A stretch of 8,654 nucleotides of DNA from an uncultured Synergistaceae bacterium (GTDB taxonomy: Bacteria; Synergistota; Synergistia; Synergistales; Dethiosulfovibrionaceae), in the NCBI GenBank assembly GCA_902489135.1, contig CABTYW010000068.1, forward strand, positions 1 through 8,654, in the 5' to 3' direction. Numbering within the stretch: position 1 is the stretch's first letter; the number at the start of each line of letters is the position of its first letter. Under the pieces are notes generated by a model. It ran no database searches, was not told where the DNA came from, and saw only the letters and a program-made list of their open reading frames with translations. Position numbers and translations under genes: made by a program. This document shows positions 1 to 5,135 of this stretch, in pieces.

Positions 1-21
1 AGACGTGTGCTCTTCCGATCT
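1..21. other. Illumina sequencing-adapter remnant (non-genomic)
   Basis: These 21 bases match the 3' end of the standard Illumina TruSeq read-2 adapter, including the diagnostic stretch GTGTGCTCTTCCGATCT, and finish exactly where adapter joins insert. Genomic sequence therefore begins at base 22, and this is an untrimmed contig end. Nothing upstream of base 22 should be used for annotation or homology searching. Confidence 0.97.
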
Positions 22-46
22 ATTTTTCAGTAAAAATCCCTCTCCG

Positions 47-913
47 TCATAAAAACCGTCTCCGTCGCTTTTGCGCGCCGAGACTCCATGAGGTGACGAC
101 GTGATTGCGCGCCAGAAAATCGGGTTCAATCAGGCCGAAACTGAGATAGTCGTCAACGGCGTGCAGCAGTCCCAGGACGACGTCCGAACCGTTCACGCCC
201 ACCGTTGCGGCCATGCCGCCGTTTCTTACGGAAAACACCGCTGACGGAATCATGTCGATGCCGCCCACCGGAATTTTCCTGCCGGCGGCTTCAAGCACAT
301 CCAAAGCTCCCAGCGCCATGAGGTCGTTGGCGCAGAACAGGGCGTCGGGCTGCCAGTCCATGAAGGCCTCAAGGCTCTCCTCGCCGCCTCGGCGGGTGAA
401 GTCGCTCCAGAGAATTCGCGTTTCGATTTTGGTGAGAGCCCTGAGAGCCGAAAGCGCGCCCGCCACTCGGGCACGGCTCTGCAGAGCCTCCTTCGGGCCG
501 CCGATACAGCCCAGCCGCTTGATGGTCTTTTTCTGTTCCAGAAGAGCCTGAACGCACAGTTTGCCCTGTTCCTGATAGTCGCAAATTCTCAGGGGAAGGT
601 AATGGCCGATGGAGACGGTGACGGCAGGATCAATTTTCGGTCCGGCGTCCACGAGGACTGTACGGCTTCGCACGCCCGCGGCGGCGCGCCCCAAAGTGTC
701 TTTATCCAAAGCGTTGACGATGAGCGCGTCAAGATTGTCCCGCAGGAGGCGCCTGCACAGGTCGGCCTGTTCTTCGGCGTCACATCTGTCGCTGAGGCGA
801 ACGATCTGCGCGTTGAAGGGAAAATCCGGCAAATACTTCCGGTACCACAATTCCTGTTCCTGCCAGTAGGGATTGATGAGATCACCGAACAAAATTGCCA
901 CTTCATATGCCAT
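47..913 (-). CDS. Cytoplasmic-looking periplasmic-binding-fold (LacI/sugar-binding type) protein
   Basis: This 288-residue protein has the type-1 periplasmic-binding fold used by ABC sugar-binding proteins and by LacI-family effector domains. It opens directly with the first beta strand (AYEVAILFGDLINPYW, residues 2-17). The middle has an Arg pair at 147/149 in the usual ligand-binding area. The C-terminal lobe has the signature FCANDLMALGAL (193-204) followed by IPVGGID (214-220). There is no signal peptide or lipobox and no N-terminal helix-turn-helix, so neither secretion nor DNA binding is evident. The tail is basic (KRRRRF). I chose the ATG at 911-913: an in-frame GTG at 929-931 is possible but has no Shine-Dalgarno, whereas AAAGG and GGAG lie just before the ATG. 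The gene is complete and ends 25 bases from the contig edge, so its downstream partner, possibly a sensor or transporter, is missing. It may bind a sugar or other small molecule; the ligand cannot be read from sequence. Confidence 0.75.
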   Translation of the reverse strand: MAYEVAILFGDLINPYWQEQELWYRKYLPDFPFNAQIVRLSDRCDAEEQADLCRRLLRDNLDALIVNALDKDTLGRAAAGVRSRTVLVDAGPKIDPAVTVSIGHYLPLRICDYQEQGKLCVQALLEQKKTIKRLGCIGGPKEALQSRARVAGALSALRALTKIETRILWSDFTRRGGEESLEAFMDWQPDALFCANDLMALGALDVLEAAGRKIPVGGIDMIPSAVFSVRNGGMAATVGVNGSDVVLGLLHAVDDYLSFGLIEPDFLARNHVVTSWSLGAQKRRRRFL

Positions 914-1366
914 TGCTCCACGGCCTTTCACTGCGCGCCGGAGTGCGTAACTTTTGTTTAAATTTATAATAAATATAACATATTATTATAAAAAAATCCT
1001 CGTTTTCTCCGTTGAAGAAGAGAAGGTTGCGAAAAACAACTTTACTGCACTTTGACGGAAATGGAGCTCCGATGGCGGCTTTCATGGGACGGCGCCGCCG
1101 GAGACGACGCGGGTATGTGCAAGTTCTCTCATGGGCATACAAAATTGACATTCAAAGCGGATAAAAATGAAAAATGATTTGCTTTCCGCGCCGCGCATTT
1201 TTTGCGCGGGGCTTAGGTGCGGCGGCAGAGATTTTTTTGAAGCGCCGAGATGAAGGTTTTTTTCAAGTTTTACGCTGAGAATTGTCAGCGTTGGGAGCCG
1301 CAAAATGGTATACTCTTTACAACGGTCCTGAAGGGGGGCCCATCCATCGGCAAAGGAGGCCAATCG
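914..1366. other. Divergent intergenic region, AT-rich core, no gene seen
   Basis: These 453 bases separate two divergent genes. Bases 951-997 are strikingly AT-rich, with overlapping TATAAT-like hexamers on both strands (plus 965-970; minus 985-990 and 963-968). They probably hold the promoter of the leftward gene, but no good -35 pairs with them. An exact TTGACA occurs at 1145-1150 (plus) without a good -10. CCGCGCA/TGCGCGG (1191-1197 and 1203-1209) forms a 7-bp hairpin whose T-run is in the loop, so it is not a classical terminator. The open frames here are arginine- or proline-rich shadows without ribosome-binding sites. Confidence 0.6.
1306..1314 (+). promoter_or_regulatory. Candidate extended -10 promoter for the HD-domain gene
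   Basis: TGGTATACT is an extended -10 element (TG, one base, TATACT) 53 bases before the start codon. TTGTCA at 1282-1287 resembles a -35 but the spacer would be 21, which is long. Extended -10 promoters can work with a weak -35. It would start transcription near 1321 and drive the HD and TSCPD genes. Confidence 0.45.
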
Positions 1367-1927
1367 ATGAGCTTCATCACCACTTTTACGGGGCTTCACA
1401 TGGATCCGTTCAATCCCGACGCTTCGCTGATCCGCCTTGAAGACGTGGCCCACTCCCTTTCGAGGCTCTGCCGGGCCAACGGTCACCTTCGTGGTTTTTA
1501 TTCGGTGGCGCAACATTGTTTGGCCTGCGAAGGCGAGGCCGCCGCTCGCGGCGAAGCGCCGAGGGTGAGACTGGCCTGCCTGCTTCATGACGCCGCGGAG
1601 GCTTACATGAGCGACCTGCCCCGCCCTCTCAAGGCCATGCTGCCGCAGTACAGCGTCGCGGAAGAGAGACTGTTGCGCGTTATCTGGCAGCGCCTGGCGG
1701 GGGAGCCTCTGTCTCATGCGGAGCGGCGCGTCGTGGGCGACGTCGATGACGACATGATGAGCTGGGAATTTCACTGCATGATGGCCGAAGAGGTCAATGA
1801 GCGATGGCGGAACTTGAAATCGCCCCCGACCTGCCGCTTTGAGCCCTTCGACGACGTGGAATTGCGCTATAAAGCGACGGCAGCCGCTTTGCGCGAGCGA
1901 TGCCGATCGGACTCATCGCGGGGCTGA
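1367..1927 (+). CDS. HD-domain phosphohydrolase (YfbR-like HD superfamily)
   Basis: This 186-residue soluble HD-superfamily protein probably hydrolyses a phosphate ester, such as a nucleotide, in the cytoplasm; substrate unknown. The N-terminal block LEDVAHSLSRLCRANGH (24-40) and FYSVAQH (44-50) supply the first metal-ligand His (H50). CLLHDAAEAYMSDLPRPLK (71-89) holds the HD doublet (H74, D75) and E78. A distal acidic cluster, DVDDD (125-129), probably gives the last ligand. This is the pattern of the YfbR-like group also seen in phage and bacterial HD hydrolases. The ATG at 1367 is chosen because AAAGGAGG (1352-1359) lies 7 bases before it; the frame stays open back to 1250, but that start has no comparable ribosome site. 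It is followed after 41 bases by the TSCPD gene on the same strand, so the two are probably co-transcribed up to the terminator at 2247. Family assignment is firm, substrate is not. Confidence 0.85.
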   Translation: MSFITTFTGLHMDPFNPDASLIRLEDVAHSLSRLCRANGHLRGFYSVAQHCLACEGEAAARGEAPRVRLACLLHDAAEAYMSDLPRPLKAMLPQYSVAEERLLRVIWQRLAGEPLSHAERRVVGDVDDDMMSWEFHCMMAEEVNERWRNLKSPPTCRFEPFDDVELRYKATAAALRERCRSDSSRG

Positions 1928-1968
1928 CGCGGGAACTTGGCGCCGGTTCTGGGTGAAGCGGAAAGGGA

Positions 1969-2241
1969 ATGAGAGCCCTGGGAATTCACAGATTTACGCC
2001 CCGCGGCGTGTGTGCCCGGGAGATTCGTTTTGAAATCGACGGCGGAAAAGTTCACGGTGTCAGCTTTGTCGGCGGCTGCGACGGCAATCTCAAGGCCATC
2101 GGCAAGCTGGTGGAAGGCGCTGACGCCAGAAAAGTTTCGGAACTCCTCACGGGCAATCAATGCGGAACCAGGGGAACTTCCTGTAGCGATCAGCTTGCCC
2201 GCGCCATCGCTCTGGCGCTTGACCGGGAGAACAACGGATAA
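1969..2241 (+). CDS. TSCPD domain-containing protein (TIGR03905-like)
   Basis: This is a small 90-residue cytoplasmic protein consisting almost entirely of a TSCPD domain. Its diagnostic elements are GVCAREIRFEIDGGKV (13-28), VSFVGGCDGNLKAIGKLVEG (31-50), NQCG (63-66) and TSCSDQLA (70-77). Four cysteines (C15, C37, C65, C72) sit in the conserved blocks, consistent with metal binding or redox chemistry, although the function of stand-alone TSCPD proteins is unknown to me. The same domain occurs at the C-terminus of some vitamin-B12-dependent ribonucleotide reductases. Length is normal for the stand-alone family. The ATG at 1969 is preceded by GGAAAGGGA, a purine-rich but closely spaced ribosome site. 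The gene lies 41 bases after the HD hydrolase stop and just before a strong terminator, so it should be the last gene of that unit. Confidence 0.85.
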   Translation: MRALGIHRFTPRGVCAREIRFEIDGGKVHGVSFVGGCDGNLKAIGKLVEGADARKVSELLTGNQCGTRGTSCSDQLARAIALALDRENNG

Positions 2242-2293
2242 AAACGGGCGGAAGAGACCTTTCCGCAAATCGGAAGGGCTCTTCCGCCTTTTT
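2240..2293 (+). terminator. Strong intrinsic terminator, probably bidirectional
   Basis: GGCGGAAGAG (2247-2256) pairs perfectly with CTCTTCCGCC (2279-2288). The stem continues inside as CCTTTCCG (2258-2265) with CGGAAGGG (2271-2278), one G-U pair, a single bulged A and a 5-base loop. TTTTT follows at 2289-2293, only 47 bases after the TSCPD stop. On the other strand the same hairpin is followed by TTTTTA (plus-strand AAAAA at 2240-2244), so it can also end the convergent PLP-enzyme transcript. Confidence 0.9.
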
Positions 2294-2343
2294 GGTGACA
2301 AGCGTTTTTTCCTCTTCGGAACCATTTAAAAAGCGCCCTCTTC

Positions 2344-2386
2344 GCCCTTTGTGCGCCCCAACGGCGCGCATTTGGGGCAAAAGGGC
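2344..2386 (-). terminator. Weak hairpin downstream of the PLP-enzyme gene
   Basis: GCCCTTT (2344-2350) pairs with AAAGGGC (2380-2386) and GCCCCAA (2355-2361) with TTGGGGC (2372-2378), an imperfect two-part stem. On the minus strand the T-run (2332 to 2328) begins 11 bases beyond the stem, too far for a textbook terminator. It may be a 3'-end stabiliser, with actual termination at the stronger hairpin at 2247-2288. Confidence 0.35.
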
Positions 2387-2428
2387 ATCGGGGAATGCGG
2401 TACGTTTTTTGCTTTTACGCCTTCAGGC

Positions 2429-3523
2429 TTAACGGTCGGACTTCAATCCTGCGCCGCACAGGGTGATCAGTGCCTCGGAGGCGGGACCGAAAGTTTTGCA
2501 GTAGGCGCCATAAGCCGCATAATTTGCCGCCGTGGTGTGTTCCACGTAGAGCCCGGCGCGCGCCAGCTCCTGCCTGGCGGGCAGAATGTCTTCCTCGGGC
2601 GCGTGGATGAAGCGCACGCCGTATTTCCGTGCCGCCGCCAGGATTTCCGCTCCGCGGGCGGGGCGGCCAATGGCGATGCCTTCCGCCGCCGTGGGCTGCG
2701 GGACGACCTCCGCGGGCTCGTGAAGCCCAGCTTGGGCGGCGCGCAGCAGAGGATCGCACCTTTCGCTCTGCACGGCGAGAATTTGCGGCATTTCCGAGAT
2801 GGCCCGGGCGCGCAGCAGATCCTGAAGAGCGGCGACGGCGCCGAGGAACAGCGTGCCGTTGCCCACGGGAATTACCAGAACCGGCGGAATTCGGCGCAGC
2901 TGCTCGAAAATCTCGTAGATGAAGGTCTTCGTTCCCTCGTAAAAGAAGGGGCTGTACACGTGGCTGGCGTAATAGACGCCTTCATCCCGTGCCGTGGCGC
3001 GGCAGACTTCGGCGCAGCGGTCGCGCCCTCCCGGGACGACGATGCACGCTGCGCCGTGGGCGCGGATCATGGCGATTTTTTTCGGCGACGTTCCCTCGGG
3101 AACGAAGATGCGGCATTTGATGCCGGCCCTGGCGCAGTAGGCGGCTACGGCGTTTCCGGCGTTTCCGCTGCTGTCCTGAACCACCGATTTGACGCCAATG
3201 GCCTTGCAGTGGGCGACAAGCGCCGCGGCGCCGCGGTCTTTGTATGAAAGGGTGGGCATGAGGTAATCCATTTTCAGAAGCACACGGCGGTTGAGCCGTA
3301 TCACGGGCGTCATTCCCTCGCCGAGGCTGACGTCGCGCCAGCTTTCATCCTCAAGTGCCATGAAGGCGCGGTAGCGGAACATGGACCATTGGCTTGTGTC
3401 GATTTCGGACAGATCAAAGGCGGGCGGACAAAAATCGAGATTCCACAGGCCGCCGCAGTCGCAGCGGGATTTCAGCGTGGACGTCTCTTCAACGTGACCG
3501 CAGCGTTGGCAGAACAGATGCAT
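2429..3523 (-). CDS. Threonine-synthase-like PLP-dependent enzyme with N-terminal zinc ribbon
   Basis: This 364-residue fold-type II PLP enzyme of the threonine synthase group probably acts on an amino acid in the cytoplasm. Residues 5-23 form a zinc ribbon (C5, C8, C21, C23). The PLP lysine is K95 in LSYKDRGAAAL, matching the S-F/Y-K-D-R-G motif. DSSGNAGNAVAAYCARAG (117-134) is the substrate/cofactor Asn loop. PVGNGTLFLG (219-228) is the phosphate-binding glycine loop. LCGAGLK (355-361) corresponds to the LTGxGLK tail motif. Classical threonine synthases usually read STGN where this protein has SSGNAGN, so another activity (a lyase or related beta-replacement) is possible and I give no gene symbol. 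GAGGTGA ends 7 bases before the ATG and fixes the start. It is monocistronic, divergent from the M20 peptidase and convergent with the TSCPD gene. Family is firm, reaction is not. Confidence 0.82.
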   Translation of the reverse strand: MHLFCQRCGHVEETSTLKSRCDCGGLWNLDFCPPAFDLSEIDTSQWSMFRYRAFMALEDESWRDVSLGEGMTPVIRLNRRVLLKMDYLMPTLSYKDRGAAALVAHCKAIGVKSVVQDSSGNAGNAVAAYCARAGIKCRIFVPEGTSPKKIAMIRAHGAACIVVPGGRDRCAEVCRATARDEGVYYASHVYSPFFYEGTKTFIYEIFEQLRRIPPVLVIPVGNGTLFLGAVAALQDLLRARAISEMPQILAVQSERCDPLLRAAQAGLHEPAEVVPQPTAAEGIAIGRPARGAEILAAARKYGVRFIHAPEEDILPARQELARAGLYVEHTTAANYAAYGAYCKTFGPASEALITLCGAGLKSDR

Positions 3524-3565
3524 TCACATCACCTCAGGGAGAAAAATGGTGCCGAACTTTTCGTA

Positions 3566-3574
3566 ATTTTACCA
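3566..3574 (-). promoter_or_regulatory. Candidate extended -10 promoter for the PLP-enzyme gene
   Basis: Read on the minus strand this is TGGTAAAAT, an extended -10 (TG, one base, TAAAAT; 5 of 6 consensus bases) 42 bases before the start codon. No convincing -35 is visible. A perfect 12-bp palindrome, GGGCGCGCGCCC (3577-3588), abuts it within the spacer and could be an operator. Confidence 0.45.
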
Positions 3575-3663
3575 CGGGGCGCGCGCCCGTCGGCATTCCT
3601 TGACGGCTGAAAGCCGAAATGAGCGGATTCCTCGCGTCTTCGATTTTGCAGGGCGCGGGGCGG

Positions 3664-3692
3664 TGTACAGCAAAGTGAAAATGAGATACAAT
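3664..3692 (+). promoter_or_regulatory. Candidate sigma-70 promoter for the M20 peptidase gene
   Basis: TGTACA (3664-3669; 4 of 6 consensus) and TACAAT (3687-3692; 5 of 6) are separated by an ideal 17-base spacer, in an AT-rich stretch about 50 bases before the start codon. Transcription would start near 3699. The ribosome site AGGAGG (3723-3728) lies 11 bases before the ATG. Confidence 0.55.
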
Positions 3693-3739
3693 TTTTTTAA
3701 AGATTTCAAGAGTTCATAAAACAGGAGGTCGATTTCTCA

Positions 3740-4879
3740 ATGAATCGCGACGAGCTTTTCAGATGGTGCGAAACTCACGCGGAGGAACAGCTGGCTCTGC
3801 TGAAAAAACTGGCGGCCATCCCGGCGCCTTCCAATCACGAGGAAAAACGCGCTCAGTTCATCAAAGAATGGCTTGAAAAGAACGGCGCCTCGGGCGTCAC
3901 CGTCGACGAGGCGCTCAATGTCCTTCTGCCCTTCGGCGACGGCTCAAAAATCGCCTGTGTCTACGCTGCACACACCGACGTGGTGTTTCCCGATACCGAA
4001 CCGCTGCCGGTGAAAGAAGAGGGCGGACGTCTCTTCGCTCCCGGCGTGGGTGACGACACTGCCAACGTGGTGGCGCTGATGCTCATTGCGAAATACCTTC
4101 TGTCGAAGGGACTCAAGCCCGTTGAGCCCGTGCTCTTCGTGTTCAACAGCGGCGAAGAAGGACTGGGCAATCTGAAGGGCGTGCGCCGCCTCTTCGACGA
4201 CCGTCCGGGACAGATCAGGGAGTTCGTATCCTTCGACGGAACTTTGGACGGCATCGTGAACCGCGCCGTGGGCTCGGAGCGTTGGCGCATCAAGGCCGAA
4301 ACCTGCGGCGGCCATTCCTACGGCGCCTTCGGCAATCCCAACGCCATTGCGTGGATGGGCAAGCTCATCACCATGCTGGACGCCCAACCCCTGCCCAAGG
4401 CCGAAGGACGCAAAACCACCTACAACTTCGGCGTCATTTCCGGCGGAACTTCAGTGAACACCATCGCTCAATCCGCGGAAATGCTGTATGAATATCGCTC
4501 CGACGAGCTGTCGCATCTGGCGCTGATGCACGATCAGATGAAAAAAGCCCTGGAGGAGTGCGACGGAGAAAAGGCGCATTTCAGCCTGGAGCTGGTGGGC
4601 CGGCGCCCCTGTGCCGCCGACGTGGATCCCGCGGCGCATGAACGCCTGCTGAAGCGCTGCGAGGACGCCGTCACGGCGGCCTGCGGCAAAAAACCGGAAC
4701 GCTATTCTTCTTCCACCGATGCAAACATTCCGCTGTCTCGTGGCATTCCTGCCACTACTTTGGGACTCTACATCGGCGAGAAAGCCCACACTCGCGAGGA
4801 AAATCTGGAGATCAGCAGTCTTCCCGTGGGTCTGAAAACCGGACTTCTGCTTATTGTCTCATCTCACTTCGCCAAGTGA
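3740..4879 (+). CDS. M20-family metallopeptidase (PepT/ArgE/DapE-like)
   Basis: This 379-residue di-zinc hydrolase most likely cleaves short peptides or acylated amino acids in the cytoplasm; there is no signal peptide. All expected M20 residues are visible: H78 and D80 in AAHTDVVF (metal ligand and its partner), D105 in GVGDDTANVVALM (bridging ligand), E139-E140 in NSGEEGLGN (general base and ligand), D166 in SFDGTLDG, and H350 in GEKAHTREE. The inserted dimerisation (lid) domain runs from about 180 to 295, with GGHSYGAFGNPNAI (190-203) and GVISGGTSVNTIA (231-243). SSSTDAN (323-329) is typical of the PepT-like branch. Length is normal. The start is set by an AGGAGG site 11 bases upstream and by alignment of the first helix. 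It stands alone on its strand, with its own candidate promoter. Peptide cleavage fits an amino-acid-fermenting host, but the exact substrate is open. Confidence 0.88.
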   Translation: MNRDELFRWCETHAEEQLALLKKLAAIPAPSNHEEKRAQFIKEWLEKNGASGVTVDEALNVLLPFGDGSKIACVYAAHTDVVFPDTEPLPVKEEGGRLFAPGVGDDTANVVALMLIAKYLLSKGLKPVEPVLFVFNSGEEGLGNLKGVRRLFDDRPGQIREFVSFDGTLDGIVNRAVGSERWRIKAETCGGHSYGAFGNPNAIAWMGKLITMLDAQPLPKAEGRKTTYNFGVISGGTSVNTIAQSAEMLYEYRSDELSHLALMHDQMKKALEECDGEKAHFSLELVGRRPCAADVDPAAHERLLKRCEDAVTAACGKKPERYSSSTDANIPLSRGIPATTLGLYIGEKAHTREENLEISSLPVGLKTGLLLIVSSHFAK

Positions 4880-4895
4880 TCCCCGGCGCGGCTTC

Positions 4896-4910
4896 GGGCT
4901 TTTTGAGCCC
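4896..4910 (+). other. Short hairpin after the peptidase stop codon
   Basis: GGGCT (4896-4900) pairs with AGCCC (4906-4910) around a TTTTG loop, and GCTT/AAGC (4891-4894 and 4913-4916) extend it with an interior loop. It begins 16 bases after the peptidase stop. The T-run is in the loop rather than after the stem, so it may stabilise or pause the transcript rather than terminate it. Confidence 0.35.
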
Positions 4911-4917
4911 ATAAGCC

Positions 4918-4947
4918 TTGACTAACGCGCAACGCCTGTGCCAGAAT
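4918..4947 (+). promoter_or_regulatory. Candidate promoter for the mntP leader
   Basis: TTGACT (4918-4923; 5 of 6 consensus) is followed after 18 bases by CAGAAT (4942-4947; 4 of 6), which carries the TGn extension (TGC at 4939-4941). Transcription would begin about 4954, giving a leader of roughly 180 bases before the mntP start codon, unusually long for a simple gene. Confidence 0.5.
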
Positions 4948-4978
4948 GCCCTTTGAAAGCCGCCAAAGGGCTTTGGCG
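4948..4978 (+). promoter_or_regulatory. Two overlapping, mutually exclusive hairpins
   Basis: GCCCTTTG (4948-4955) pairs perfectly with CAAAGGGC (4964-4971). CGCCAAA (4961-4967) pairs equally perfectly with TTTGGCG (4972-4978). The two helices share bases 4964-4967 and bases 4968-4971 become the second loop, so only one can form at a time. It could be the 3' end of the peptidase transcript or the 5' edge of the mntP leader. The first helix is available only to read-through RNA if transcription starts at about 4954. Confidence 0.5.
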
Positions 4979-5105
4979 CGGGGGAGCGGAAAATGACCAA
5001 GCGGAGGCACCTTCGTGAAAGGGGCTTCCAAGGTAAAAATTTTTTGCCGCCGCCCTTCGGCCGCTGAGATTTTTTCAGGTATGGCAGAGGCCATGCCTGA
5101 TTTTT
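4954..5105 (+). promoter_or_regulatory. Structured mntP leader, candidate attenuator or riboswitch
   Basis: Between the candidate start site and mntP lie several helices and no ORF with a ribosome site. One long hairpin pairs GGAGGC (5003-5008) with GCTTCC (5024-5029) and, inside it, CCTT (5010-5013) with AAGG (5019-5022), with one A-G mismatch. GCCG/CGGC (5049-5052 and 5058-5061) form another. The leader ends in an intrinsic terminator (5076-5105). CTGA (5064-5067) can pair with TCAG (5075-5078), which would occupy the terminator's 5' arm, so a terminator/antiterminator choice is conceivable. MntP exporters are often controlled by the yybP-ykoY Mn2+ riboswitch, but its conserved loop motifs (GGGGAGUAGC, ACAUACG, GAGACC-like) are not recognisable here. 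The closest match is GGGGGAGCGG near 4980. Confidence 0.5.
5076..5105 (+). terminator. Intrinsic terminator in the mntP 5' leader
   Basis: CAGGTATGGC (5076-5085) pairs over all ten positions with GCCATGCCTG (5090-5099), including one U-G pair, around a 4-base AGAG loop. ATTTTT follows (5100-5105). It lies only 31 bases before the mntP start codon and ahead of the ribosome site, so it must be read through for mntP to be expressed, which is the classic arrangement for transcription attenuation. Confidence 0.8.
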
Positions 5106-5135
5106 GTGCGGTGTGGCCGCGGGGGGAGATCGGCA

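Noticed and set aside
1250..1366. N-terminal extension of the HD protein from an upstream ATG
   Set aside because: The extra 39 residues show no family similarity, have no ribosome site and overlap the promoter-like elements. The ATG at 1367 has a strong AAAGGAGG site.
2351..3247. 298-codon plus-strand open frame opposite the PLP-enzyme gene
   Set aside because: Its translation has no recognisable family, and the antiparallel frame encodes a clear, motif-complete enzyme.
5106..5135. GTG start of mntP at 5106
   Set aside because: It lies immediately after the terminator T-run without a Shine-Dalgarno site and adds 10 non-conserved residues.
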